Shown here piece after piece: positions 24,591 to 33,423 of a DNA stretch of 64,000 nt. The stretch is from an uncultured Oscillospiraceae bacterium. Its GTDB lineage: Bacteria > Bacillota > Clostridia > Oscillospirales > Acutalibacteraceae. The translations under genes and the position numbers were made by a program. The notes beneath the pieces were generated by a model, which did not search any database, was not told where the DNA came from, and saw nothing but the letters and a program-made list of their open reading frames with translations. The stretch covers positions 62,001 to 126,000 of the forward strand of contig UQDP01000005.1 of the NCBI GenBank assembly GCA_900539845.1, read 5' to 3'. The stretch's first letter is position 1. Each line of letters opens with the position of its first letter.

Positions 24591-25454
24591 TTATTTGCTG
24601 AATGAAACGATGATTCCGCCGTTTGAAGCATAAAGCGAATTGAGTCCGCTTGCTTTTATGACGATCACATTATCTTTATTATATGCGCATTCACTCTCGA
24701 TCAGCGCCTTAACATTTTGCGCCTTTTCCTCACAGCACACATGGCTGATTATGCACACCTTATCTTTCAGATCGCGGCCGTCAGTGTCTTTGGCAACGAG
24801 TTTGGCAAGCTTTGAAAGCGCGCGCTTCTGATTGAGATCCTTGCCGGCAACAGAAATGTTTCCGTAATCCGTTCTTCTGCATATGAGCTTTACCCTCAGA
24901 GCCTCTATCACATTAGCCGCAAGGTTGAACAGTCTGCCGTTTCCCTTGAGCGCGTCAAGGCTTTCAAGGCAAAAATAGAGACCGCAGTTTTCAACGCAGT
25001 ATTTTTCAACAGTGCTCACCACATCGTCAAAATCCGCTCCGCTGTCCGCAAGCTCTTTTATTTTGTGCGCCATTATCGTCTCAAGACCCGATGTCGCAAG
25101 CGAATTGAAAACATGTATCTTTTTTCCGTCCGCGTGTTCGTCACGGTATATTTGCACGCCCTGAACGGCGCTGTTGTATGTGCCGCTCAGTTTATCCGTT
25201 ATGGTAAGCAGGTATACTTCGTCATAGTCGCCCTCACATGCCTTTGCGAATGCCTCGGGCGACGGGCAGGCGGATTTTGCAAGCTCGCTGCTTGCAACCA
25301 TTCTTGAGATGAAATCATCCTGGTCAAAATTGAAATCATCCTGAATTACATAATCGCCTATCTGAAGGGTGAGCGGAACGATCTCAAAATCCTTCCAATC
25401 CTTCATATCTTCGGTGATATCGCAGCAGGAATCAACCACAAGTTTATATGCCAT
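24591..25454 (-). CDS. DegV family (fatty-acid-binding, FakB-like) protein
   Basis: A 287-aa cytoplasmic protein of the DegV fold, which in Firmicutes presents fatty acids to the FakA kinase. The N-terminus MAYKLVVDSCCDITEDM, SELAKSACPSPEAF (the TSQPS-like loop) and LTITDKLSGTYNSA (the SSGTY-like motif) mark the family. SLDALKGNGRLFN is the RL/GR segment of the lid. Cysteines are unusually frequent (CCDI, CVENCG, HVCCEE). The typical TSQP is replaced by SACPSP, so ligand contacts may differ. No fakA gene is near. Confidence 0.9.
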   Translation of the reverse strand: MAYKLVVDSCCDITEDMKDWKDFEIVPLTLQIGDYVIQDDFNFDQDDFISRMVASSELAKSACPSPEAFAKACEGDYDEVYLLTITDKLSGTYNSAVQGVQIYRDEHADGKKIHVFNSLATSGLETIMAHKIKELADSGADFDDVVSTVEKYCVENCGLYFCLESLDALKGNGRLFNLAANVIEALRVKLICRRTDYGNISVAGKDLNQKRALSKLAKLVAKDTDGRDLKDKVCIISHVCCEEKAQNVKALIESECAYNKDNVIVIKASGLNSLYASNGGIIVSFSK

Positions 25455-25498
25455 AATCTGTATTAAGCCTTTCCTTATTTTACATATAACGCTAATTC

Positions 25499-25528
25499 AT
25501 TATAAACTAATGCTTTGCTCCGTGTCAA
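25499..25528 (-). promoter_or_regulatory. Promoter of degV
   Basis: On the minus strand, TTGACA (25523-25528), 18-bp spacer, TATAAT (25499-25504). Confidence 0.75.
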
Positions 25529-25567
25529 TGAATTTAAAGTTTATTTACAATTTATCTGTTTTGTAAT

Positions 25568-26941
25568 TCAAGAAATGACTTTTCTTGCGGCTTCGATCTG
25601 TTTTTCAACACTTTCCGCGCTCGGACCGCCGGGCACAAGTCTGTCTGCAACGCATTTTTCAAGGTTTATGGCTTTGTAGACCTCTTCATCAAATAACGGG
25701 CATATTTTTTTGTATTCTTCAATCGGGAGCGTTTCAAGCGTTAGGTCTCTGTCTATGCAAAGCGCAACCAGTTCGCCTGTTGCCTTGTACGCGTCTCTGA
25801 ACGGCAGCCCTTTTCCCACAAGATAATCTGCGCAGTCAGTGGCGTTTATAAAGCCCTTTGCCGCGGCGTTTCTCATGTTCTCCTTGAGAACAGTCATCGT
25901 TTTTATCATGGGTGTAAATGCGTTAAGGCACATCTTGACTGTGTCAACGGCGTCAAATACCGCTTCTTTATCCTCTTGCATATCTTTGTTGTACGCAAGG
26001 GCAATTCCTTTCATGACCGTTAAAAGAGCGGCGAGATCGCCGAAAACACGACCGCTTTTGCCGCGAACAAGCTCGGCTATATCCGGATTCTTTTTCTGCG
26101 GCATAATGGATGAGCCTGTGGAAAAGGCATCGTCAAGCTCAACGAATTTGAATTCCCAGCTGCACCACATGATGATTTCTTCTGCAAATCTTGAAAGATG
26201 CACCATGATTATGGAAAGCGCCGCTGCAAGATCTATGCAGAAATCACGGTCGGAAACACCATCCAGCGAGTTAAGGGTGATTGAATCAAATCCAAGCTCC
26301 TTTGCAACCATTTCCCTGTTGAGGGGATATGTTGTGCCGGCAAGCGCACCTGAGCCGAGCGGGCATACATTCATTCTGCGTTTTGTGTCCGCAAGGCGGT
26401 CAAGGTCCCTGCAAAGCATAGCCGCATACGCCATAATATGATGGGCGAATGTGATCGGCTGCGCTCTCTGAAGATGGGTGTATCCGGGCATTATGGTCTG
26501 TTTGTTCTCTTCCGCTTTGTCGCAGATAACGCCGATTAGTTCTTTAATTTTGTTTTCTGTTATCCCTATCTCTTTTCTGAGTGTCAGCCTTATGTCCAGT
26601 GCCACCTGGTCGTTTCTTGAGCGCGCGGTGTGAAGCCTTTTGCCGGTGTCTCCCAGGCGTTCGGTCAGTTCGCCCTCAACAAAAGTATGTATATCCTCTG
26701 CGTTTTCGTCAATTTCAAGAGCGCCGCTTTTGATATCGTTCAGAATATCCTGAAGACCTGCGATTATTTTTTCGCTTTCGCTTTTGTCTATAATGCCGCA
26801 CGCTCCCAGCATGGCTGCATGCGCCATGCTGCCTTTTATATCTTCCTCAAACATTCTGCTGTCAAAGCTTATTGAGGAATTAAAGTCGTTGGTTTCCTTT
26901 GCAAGTTCTTTTTTGAACCTGCCCTTCCATAGCTGAGCCAT
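25568..26941 (-). CDS. argH: Argininosuccinate lyase
   Basis: A 457-aa enzyme of the fumarase/aspartase superfamily that splits argininosuccinate to arginine and fumarate, the last step of arginine synthesis. MAQLWKGRF is the usual N-terminus. TARSRNDQVALD, the HLQRAQPITFAHH loop and the signature GSSIMPQKKNPD with its catalytic Ser are present. ATG 26941 fits the family; upstream in-frame codons do not. It lies 70 bp downstream of argG. That gap holds a GC-rich stem-loop without a T-run, so the pair is probably one transcript with a processing or stability hairpin between. Confidence 0.97.
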   Translation of the reverse strand: MAQLWKGRFKKELAKETNDFNSSISFDSRMFEEDIKGSMAHAAMLGACGIIDKSESEKIIAGLQDILNDIKSGALEIDENAEDIHTFVEGELTERLGDTGKRLHTARSRNDQVALDIRLTLRKEIGITENKIKELIGVICDKAEENKQTIMPGYTHLQRAQPITFAHHIMAYAAMLCRDLDRLADTKRRMNVCPLGSGALAGTTYPLNREMVAKELGFDSITLNSLDGVSDRDFCIDLAAALSIIMVHLSRFAEEIIMWCSWEFKFVELDDAFSTGSSIMPQKKNPDIAELVRGKSGRVFGDLAALLTVMKGIALAYNKDMQEDKEAVFDAVDTVKMCLNAFTPMIKTMTVLKENMRNAAAKGFINATDCADYLVGKGLPFRDAYKATGELVALCIDRDLTLETLPIEEYKKICPLFDEEVYKAINLEKCVADRLVPGGPSAESVEKQIEAARKVIS

Positions 26942-26972
26942 AGTTTCACATCTTTCCGTTATATAAATATCG

Positions 26973-27002
26973 GCGCACCTCTGCTGCCGCAAAGGCGCGC
27001 CT
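26973..27002 (-). other. Intercistronic stem-loop between argG and argH
   Basis: On the minus strand GGCGCGCC can pair with GGTGCGCC (one G-T pair) across a 14-nt loop. There is no following T-run, so it is not an intrinsic terminator; an RNA-stability or processing role is a guess. Confidence 0.4.
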
Positions 27003-27011
27003 TAAGCATAA

Positions 27012-28238
27012 TCAGTCTTTATTTTTTCTTTGCTCGTCCAGCAGCGCCTTAACCTTGATCGGAAGTCCGAACAGGTTGATAAAGCCTGCCGAATCGTTCT
27101 GATCGTAGACCTCGTCAGCGTCAAATGTGGCAAATTCCTCACTGTAAAGGCTGTAAGGGGAAGTTACGCCCACATTGATAATATTACCTTTATAAAGCTT
27201 CAGTTTTACATCGCCTGTAACCGTCTTCTGCGTGGATTCAACAAAAGCGGAAAGCGCTTCGCGAAGCGGCGTATACCACTGACCGTAGTAAACCACCTCG
27301 GCAAATTTCTGCGCCACAAGGAATTTATAGTGCTGTGTTTCGCGGTCAAGGCAGATCTGCTCAAGCGTCTCATGAGCCTTGTAAAGAATTGCTCCGCCGG
27401 GTGTTTCATAAACGCCGCGGCTCTTCATTCCCACAAGTCTGTTTTCAACCATATCAACAAGTCCGCAGCCGTTTGCGCCGCCCAGTTCATTCAGTTTTTC
27501 AACAAGCGCAACACTGTTCATTTTCTCACCGTCAACGGCTGTGGGCACGCCCTTTTCAAAATGAATCGTAACATATGTAGGTTTATCGGGCGCCATTTCA
27601 GGCGAAACGCCCATTTCAAGTATCTCGTCATATTTGGGCTCGTTTGCCGGATCTTCAAGGTCAAGTCCTTCGTGGCTCAGATGCCAAAGGTTTTTGTCCT
27701 TTGAATAGTTTGTTTCCCTGTTTATTTTAAGCGGGATATTATGCTGTTCTGCGTACTCTATCTCTTCCTCACGGCTTTTGAATTCCCATGTTCTCCATGG
27801 TGCTATGATCTGCATATCGGGAGCGAAAGCCTTTATTGCAAGTTCAAACCTTACCTGATCGTTACCCTTTCCCGTGCAGCCGTGGCATATTGCGTCAGCA
27901 CCTTCTGCCTTTGCGATCTCAACGATCCTTTTGGCAATGATCGGGCGGGCAAATGCCGTGCCGAGCAGATATTCGTTTTCATATTTTGCACCCGCCTGAA
28001 CGGTGGGGATGATATAGTCGTCAACGAATTCCTGTTTCAGATCTTCAATATAAAGTTTTGAAGCGCCTGTTTTTTTTGCTTTTTCTTCAAGGCCTTCCAA
28101 TTCGGTGCCCTGACCTACGTCTCCGCTTACCGCGATGACCTCGCAGTTGTTATAGTTTTCCTTTAACCACGGAATGATGATAGATGTATCAAGACCGCCG
28201 CTGTATGCGAGAACGACCTTTTTGATTTCCTTTGCCAT
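27012..28238 (-). CDS. argG: Argininosuccinate synthase
   Basis: A 408-aa enzyme joining citrulline and aspartate with ATP to form argininosuccinate. The ATP pyrophosphatase loop is AYSGGLDTS at residue about 13. [15 protein letters not shown] and APWRTWEF are family signatures, and YETPGG and the C-terminal region are complete. ATG 28238 is preceded by GGAGGAAGTAAA. It is first in the argGH pair, from a consensus promoter (28293-28321) with three ArgR-like boxes upstream (28338-28392). Confidence 0.97.
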   Translation of the reverse strand: MAKEIKKVVLAYSGGLDTSIIIPWLKENYNNCEVIAVSGDVGQGTELEGLEEKAKKTGASKLYIEDLKQEFVDDYIIPTVQAGAKYENEYLLGTAFARPIIAKRIVEIAKAEGADAICHGCTGKGNDQVRFELAIKAFAPDMQIIAPWRTWEFKSREEEIEYAEQHNIPLKINRETNYSKDKNLWHLSHEGLDLEDPANEPKYDEILEMGVSPEMAPDKPTYVTIHFEKGVPTAVDGEKMNSVALVEKLNELGGANGCGLVDMVENRLVGMKSRGVYETPGGAILYKAHETLEQICLDRETQHYKFLVAQKFAEVVYYGQWYTPLREALSAFVESTQKTVTGDVKLKLYKGNIINVGVTSPYSLYSEEFATFDADEVYDQNDSAGFINLFGLPIKVKALLDEQRKNKD

Positions 28239-28292
28239 TTTACTTCCTCCGAATATTTTGAATGACACGGCGTTTGCCTGTGACTGCTATTC

Positions 28293-28321
28293 ATTATAAA
28301 CATATAAAACAGAGTAGTCAA
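28293..28321 (-). promoter_or_regulatory. Promoter of argGH
   Basis: On the minus strand, TTGACT (28316-28321), 17-bp spacer, TATAAT (28293-28298). Confidence 0.8.
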
Positions 28322-28337
28322 GACAATTAACGATATT

Positions 28338-28392
28338 TGTATAATTATACAAAACATTTGAGAATATTCAGAAAATAATGTATATTATTTCA
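28338..28392. promoter_or_regulatory. Three ArgR-like boxes upstream of argGH
   Basis: TGTATAATTATACA (28338-28351) is a perfect dyad matching the TGAATWWWWATTCA arginine box at 12 of 14 positions. TGTATATTATTTCA (28379-28392) fits about equally. TGAGAATATTCA (28359-28370) is a shorter match between them. The centres are 20 and 21 bp apart, two helical turns, as expected for tandem ArgR hexamer contacts. They lie upstream of the mapped -35 rather than over it. Confidence 0.6.
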
Positions 28393-28503
28393 CAATCGGA
28401 TGTGGATAAATCTTCACAGTGCAATAAAATTCCGTAATAGAAAAATGCCTTAAAATATGGATAAATTATAAACGAATTTTGATATTTTGTTAATAAACTG
28501 TTA

Positions 28504-28532
28504 TTGACAGAAATGCATCAATATGGTATAGT
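28504..28532 (+). promoter_or_regulatory. Upstream promoter (P1) of the 1493-aa secreted protein
   Basis: TTGACA (28504-28509), 17-bp spacer, TATAGT (28527-28532). Confidence 0.75.
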
Positions 28533-28553
28533 AAATCATGTAAATTTATATAG

Positions 28554-28566
28554 GGGTATTATACCC
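28554..28566. promoter_or_regulatory. Dyad between the tandem promoters
   Basis: GGGTAT-T-ATACCC is a 13-bp perfect dyad placed between P1 and P2, a candidate operator. No regulator for it is encoded nearby. Confidence 0.35.
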
Positions 28567-28578
28567 TTTTGTTATGGA

Positions 28579-28606
28579 TTGACAGATAAAATAAACTGCA
28601 TATAAG
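28579..28606 (+). promoter_or_regulatory. Downstream promoter (P2) of the 1493-aa secreted protein
   Basis: TTGACA (28579-28584), 16-bp spacer, TATAAG (28601-28606). The short stem AAAAGCC/GGCTTTT (28607-28627) follows but lacks a T-run. Confidence 0.6.
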
Positions 28607-28671
28607 AAAAGCCGGGTCAGGGCTTTTGTGCGGGGGTGTTTCATCTGCCAAATCTTAAGGGAGGTTATTCA

Positions 28672-31600
28672 ATGAAAACAAAAAAGTCCAAGCGGCTTCT
28701 TGCTGTTTTTCTTTCAGCAATCATGGTGCTTTCCACCTTTGCCGCAATGCCTTTCAGCTCCTATGCTGCGGAACACACCGCTGAGGATCTGAAAACTCTT
28801 ATCGATCAGTATGAATCAAGAGTTGAAAGCAGTACGATCTATACCAATTTAGCTGATTCTTACACGGCTTGGTATGACGCCTATCTCACCTATGTTATGG
28901 TAACTGCAGGTACAAAGGATGCGGAAGAGGTTGACGCTGCTTATAACACGCTTCAGACTGAAATGAACGAGATGACGGTATGGTCTCCTTATGAGGCGAC
29001 TGCCACAGCTGCAGCAGACGGCTCTTACACCGCCGATATGCTCACAGGCGGCGATGTTATGTCCAATGTTTTGTATGCTTACGGTGTCGGTGCGAACGCT
29101 GCATATAATTCTGTGGAGACAGGTAACTGGTACAATACGATAACCCGCAGCGGCGTTCAGTACGGTGATGCCGTTCTTATGTATGACGGCATTCACGAAG
29201 TAGGTATGCCGATCTCGCATTTCCAGGCACGTATCAGGACGGTGGGAAATTCTCAGACCAGGAGTATGAACCCCACAACAGCGGGCTTTGAGCTTCGCCA
29301 CGACTGGCATGGCTATGGCAACAGCCCCGGTTATCAGACAAATACTTCGTCCACATTTTCATATATTCAAAATCCGGGCAGCGGCGGCTCAGAATCATCA
29401 GGTTCGGAAAACAGTCCTAACAGGTATTCCAATACGCTGTATTGGAACGGCGATTTGAGCAGCTTCGGAAGTAACTATTCCATACAGTATGCTTCACAGG
29501 ACTGGATTACATATGACCAGGCAAACAGATCCGGCACATTTACGCAAAGCGCAAATATATATGTAATTAATTATAAAGGTCTTATAGATGCTATAAATAA
29601 TTATACTTCCAATATTTGCGATTACTCTTATACTCAGGTACTGAATTACTTTAAAGCGATCGATACGGCTACTGCGCTCAATCCGCAGTCGTATATCACC
29701 GGCAGCGATATTGCAAGCGAGGTTGCTACGCTTTCAAATGCGCTGACAAGAGCGGCTTCGGATCTGAACAGCACCCGCAACAATGTCAGAACAGCAGTAA
29801 ATATGCAGAGCTATGTTGATCTGGCAAAGAATTATGCTGCTTACACACCTGTTGCCGCAGGAAATAATGAGGACGGATATTATACATCCAGCTCTTTCAC
29901 CGTTTTCCAAAGAACATATAATAATGTTACTTCAACTTTCAGTTCCCTTGCGAGCAAGAGCACACGCTTTACGGATGCAACAAGCACAAATGCTACTCTT
30001 GTGGATAATTACAGCAAGCTGGTAACTGCGGAGAGATATATTGACGACAGCGCATTGCAGGCGTTGTTTGTTCAGTATTACAATACGCTCACGCCTGCTT
30101 ATTATACAACCGCTACTTATTCTGCTTTGACGGAAAAGATCAATGCCGCACTGGCTTATTACAATAACGGCAGCTACACTTCCGGCACCACTCTGAAAGA
30201 TAATGAAGAAGACAGAGCGATTTATAATACGATTCTGACCGATGTTCAAAACGCAACGGCTGCGCTTCGTGTAAGCCATGATGCACAGGTCGCTATCGGC
30301 GGCGTCATGTTCAGCTATAATATGGCTGTTGAATATGCCAACAGCCTTAACGGCGGTCAGTATTCCAATTACACAGAAGTCATGGACTCCATTGCTGCCG
30401 CTACAGCTTTGATGACTGCGCTTGACGCAATGCCGTTTACCAATCAGACTGAAATAATAGCTGAATATACCGAAGTGCTTTCCAACATAGCCGTTGCCCT
30501 CGGTTCTCTTGAATATGCGTTCACCGTTATTCCTGACGGCACCATCGTTTCACAGACTGTCGGTAGCACAACGGGATACGATGCAGATAATGTTAGGTCT
30601 TATTTGAGTGACGCAATCACTAACATCACCTATTTCAAAACCGTTTCGGGCACATCTTCCTATACGACAGAGTACGATCTTACTTTCGATAACTATTGGT
30701 ATGAGTGGAGCAATTACCGCGGAGCTCTTTATCATGGTCTCGGCTTCGGCGCATTAGGTCAGGATACTGTATCCGTTGACGGCGGCACGATGTCAGTTCT
30801 CTGGAAAGAGGGCGGCGCTGTGCTGGAAGAAAACAGCGGTCAGTATACCTATCACCAGGCGCTTATGAAGACGGAATCGCAGGGCGCTTCCAACTATGTT
30901 CATGTTCGCGGCAATCAAAGCAACACAAAGATCTACGGCGAGACCACCGTTACAGTAGGAGATCTCGGAATCAGAGCGGTAGATTATGTGACTCCCGATA
31001 TCTATGAGCTCTTCTATGTTATTCAGAATGAAACGCTTGGTTATTCGACGACAAGAAACAGAGTAAATACCGATGTTAAGCAAACTGTTACGATCATTGA
31101 TATTTCGGATCTGATCGAAAAGACTGCTGAGGCTTCCAATATTGTTGCAGCTTGTCAGAACAACAATTTCAGCTGCTACACAGCGGATAGTTGGCAAGCG
31201 TTCAGCGCTGCGCTTTCCGCCGCTCAGGCTAATATGGCTTATACCGATATGACAAACGAGCAGATCGTTACTGAGGTTCAGACCAGGTATAATAATCTGA
31301 CAAACGCGATCACAGGTCTTCAGCTCAATACGGCTGACGGCTCACACAATATGGTAGAGGCTGAAGACAGCACCCATGAGAATCCGCATTACATCTGTAA
31401 TGTCTGCGGCTATGAAATCAACGGAAATGCCACAGGTTCTCTTGCGCATACAGATATTTATACATCCGATGAGAATGGTTCAACTCATACGCACACCTGT
31501 TCTCGCTGTGATCTCAATGAAGTAGAAAACTGTGTTGATGAAGACAGCGATCAGTACTGTGACCTTTGCGGTCAGGCTATGTATGACCCTGCAAACTGGG

Positions 31601-33153
31601 AAGCATTTAACACGGCTAAGGCTCAGCTTGAAGCTGCGCTCGCATCGTCTGCAGACGGCACTGTTAAATATACTTCCGCTGCGCTCAAAGCAGTGAACAC
31701 CGCTATTGAAGCAATCGGATATTATAACTATGATGAAGCGCAGCAGGCAAAGGTTTCCGTAGATTATCAGGAAGCAATCGACACGCAGGCAGCAGCAATT
31801 ACTGCGGCTCTTGAAGCGTTCAATAAAGGAATTACCGACGGCAGCGTTTATGAGGCAAATCTTTCAAAGGTATCCACTCTTAATGCAGATGCTTATGATG
31901 TAACTGCTGTTCAGTCCGCTGTTGAGGGTATAACCGTTGAGTCAACTGTAGCCGTAAACGGAAAAGATTATACCGGCTATGATTTTGACAACTATAATAT
32001 GGCGTTAGGTACTGCGCTTACCGAAAACTGGATTCCTTACACCGTTACGGTTATAGATCAGGCAGATAATGAATTGTGGGTAGTTGATAACGGCGACGGT
32101 ACTTTCAGCTATACAGATTCAGAAGCCGGTGCAACCGAGTTCCATTACGGTGATTCCATAACCCTTACCAATCCGTCAGATGCGGATGAGGTTTGCCGCT
32201 GGGCAACATATGTTTATACCGATAATTTGGACGGCGGTGCCGCAAACAAATATCAGGTTACGGATACGACCTATACCTTCAATGTCAGAGGCTATACTGA
32301 GGTTTATACCACGGCAGGAGCTTCAACGGATAATTCACTCTACTGCATTAAGTTCTATCTTGCGCTTGACGGTGTGAATACGGGTAAGCTTCTTGACGTT
32401 CAGTATTCCGAGGAAGGCAGTATTCGCGGCAACGCTCTTGATATCCAGCATAATATTCCGTTCTACGAGCTTGACGGTTTCTATTCAGAGGATATGGAAA
32501 CATTGTACGGAAGCAGTGAGCGTACTTCGATTCCTGTGTCTGGCAATATGAATGTTGTTGTAAACTATACGACCATTTCGCCCACATCATATGACGTTAC
32601 GCTTATTGATGAAGGCGGATCAACACTTCAGACGGTTCATCCCGAATATAATGAGCTTGTAACACTGTCCGCACCTGACGCGGTTGCCTATATCAACAAT
32701 GCAAACGGCAAGGTTCTCTGCTACGGCAGCGAGTATTCCTTCTATGCTTGTCAGGATATTACAGTTAAGGCTGTAACTGAGATCGAAGAGCAGGCGGCAA
32801 GTGTGGATGTTGCAGATCCTATCGTTGACGGTTCCGGTAAAACCTATTTCGTTGGCTCGTTCGCTTTACCGGAAGGTGCTAAGATTAAGTCTTTCGGTTT
32901 TGTAATTGACGGACTTAATACAAATCATACTGATTTAAGTCTTGCGGATCTTGATCCGGCTCAGGCTGTATTCAATCTTTCTGCTTCAAAATATACCTGC
33001 GCAGGTCAGAACGGTAATCAGTTTACGGTAAGCTTTAATTCCGACAGAAGCTATCCGAGCTGTTCATTAGTTGCTTATGCGATTTATGAAGATGCGGACG
33101 GAAATGAATTTTATGCTTATTCGGATGTTAAAACGCAGGCAACGATTTATTAA
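28672..33153 (+). CDS. Large secreted multidomain surface protein with FIVAR-like and Cys-rich modules
   Basis: A 1493-aa exported protein. ATG 28672 follows AAGGGAGG, and the signal peptide runs to about residue 34 (LLAVFLSAIMVLSTFAAMP, SSYAA). The long mature part is rich in Tyr, Asn, Ser and Thr. It contains FIVAR-like three-helix units (for example YTADSWQAFSAALSAAQANM near residue 840, and EAFNTAKAQLEAALASSADG near 980). A Cys/His module near 905-975 has HYICNVCGYEI, THTCSRC and YCDLCG, resembling a zinc ribbon seen in Clostridial cell-surface proteins. Beta-rich C-terminal domains follow. No LPXTG or dockerin was recognised. It is probably a surface adhesin or glycan-binding protein; that is inference. 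A mini-protein follows at 33175. Confidence 0.8.
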   Translation: MKTKKSKRLLAVFLSAIMVLSTFAAMPFSSYAAEHTAEDLKTLIDQYESRVESSTIYTNLADSYTAWYDAYLTYVMVTAGTKDAEEVDAAYNTLQTEMNEMTVWSPYEATATAAADGSYTADMLTGGDVMSNVLYAYGVGANAAYNSVETGNWYNTITRSGVQYGDAVLMYDGIHEVGMPISHFQARIRTVGNSQTRSMNPTTAGFELRHDWHGYGNSPGYQTNTSSTFSYIQNPGSGGSESSGSENSPNRYSNTLYWNGDLSSFGSNYSIQYASQDWITYDQANRSGTFTQSANIYVINYKGLIDAINNYTSNICDYSYTQVLNYFKAIDTATALNPQSYITGSDIASEVATLSNALTRAASDLNSTRNNVRTAVNMQSYVDLAKNYAAYTPVAAGNNEDGYYTSSSFTVFQRTYNNVTSTFSSLASKSTRFTDATSTNATLVDNYSKLVTAERYIDDSALQALFVQYYNTLTPAYYTTATYSALTEKINAALAYYNNGSYTSGTTLKDNEEDRAIYNTILTDVQNATAALRVSHDAQVAIGGVMFSYNMAVEYANSLNGGQYSNYTEVMDSIAAATALMTALDAMPFTNQTEIIAEYTEVLSNIAVALGSLEYAFTVIPDGTIVSQTVGSTTGYDADNVRSYLSDAITNITYFKTVSGTSSYTTEYDLTFDNYWYEWSNYRGALYHGLGFGALGQDTVSVDGGTMSVLWKEGGAVLEENSGQYTYHQALMKTESQGASNYVHVRGNQSNTKIYGETTVTVGDLGIRAVDYVTPDIYELFYVIQNETLGYSTTRNRVNTDVKQTVTIIDISDLIEKTAEASNIVAACQNNNFSCYTADSWQAFSAALSAAQANMAYTDMTNEQIVTEVQTRYNNLTNAITGLQLNTADGSHNMVEAEDSTHENPHYICNVCGYEINGNATGSLAHTDIYTSDENGSTHTHTCSRCDLNEVENCVDEDSDQYCDLCGQAMYDPANWEAFNTAKAQLEAALASSADGTVKYTSAALKAVNTAIEAIGYYNYDEAQQAKVSVDYQEAIDTQAAAITAALEAFNKGITDGSVYEANLSKVSTLNADAYDVTAVQSAVEGITVESTVAVNGKDYTGYDFDNYNMALGTALTENWIPYTVTVIDQADNELWVVDNGDGTFSYTDSEAGATEFHYGDSITLTNPSDADEVCRWATYVYTDNLDGGAANKYQVTDTTYTFNVRGYTEVYTTAGASTDNSLYCIKFYLALDGVNTGKLLDVQYSEEGSIRGNALDIQHNIPFYELDGFYSEDMETLYGSSERTSIPVSGNMNVVVNYTTISPTSYDVTLIDEGGSTLQTVHPEYNELVTLSAPDAVAYINNANGKVLCYGSEYSFYACQDITVKAVTEIEEQAASVDVADPIVDGSGKTYFVGSFALPEGAKIKSFGFVIDGLNTNHTDLSLADLDPAQAVFNLSASKYTCAGQNGNQFTVSFNSDRSYPSCSLVAYAIYEDADGNEFYAYSDVKTQATIY

Positions 33154-33174
33154 TAAAAGATAGGAGGAATGATT

Positions 33175-33321
33175 ATGAAATTGTTGTATAAAGAACCGGA
33201 AATGCAGATTCGTAAATATGAATTTCCTTCTAACAATTTATATACTACTTCTCCGGGTGTTATTGACCCCGGTGATTCGGATTTAGGCGATGGCGACGAT
33301 CACGGTGATATATTCGGATAA
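33175..33321 (+). CDS. Mini-protein 2 (48 aa), downstream of the 1493-aa secreted protein
   Basis: A 48-codon frame starting MKLLYKEPEMQIRKYEF, followed by LYTTSPG and a strongly acidic Asp/Gly tail (eight Asp in the last 20 residues) ending DIFG. TAGGAGGAATGATT is a strong ribosome site 21 bp after the secreted-protein stop, and an intrinsic terminator follows 6 bp after its own stop, so it is the last gene of that transcript. It aligns with the 40-aa protein at 7844: MK..Y..P...I..F/Y, a TTS.G hinge, then an acidic end. No signal peptide, membrane segment or Cys is present. Function is unknown. Confidence 0.77.
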   Translation: MKLLYKEPEMQIRKYEFPSNNLYTTSPGVIDPGDSDLGDGDDHGDIFG

Positions 33322-33326
33322 AAACA

Positions 33327-33356
33327 GACTCCCCTCATAAGAGGGGAGTTTTTGTT
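33327..33356 (+). terminator. Intrinsic terminator after mini-protein 2
   Basis: The stem ACTCCCCTC/GAGGGGAGT with loop ATAA is followed by TTTTTGTT. Confidence 0.93.
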
Positions 33357-33372
33357 CTCTATATGCGAATGT

Positions 33373-33407
33373 AAAAAAATGAGCGGTTGTGTTCAAAACA
33401 CAACCGC
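33373..33407 (-). terminator. Intrinsic terminator of the LCP gene
   Basis: On the minus strand, the stem GCGGTTGTGTT/AACACAACCGC is followed by CATTTTTTTAC. Confidence 0.88.
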
Positions 33408-33423
33408 CGGTATCATTTTTAGG

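Noticed and set aside
28554..28566. GGGTAT-T-ATACCC as a CsoR-type copper operator
   Set aside because: CsoR half-sites run in the opposite order (ATACCC first), and no copper gene is nearby; kept only as an unnamed dyad.
28607..28627. AAAAGCC/GGCTTTT as an intrinsic terminator ahead of the surface protein
   Set aside because: No T-run follows the stem; it is noted only as a hairpin.
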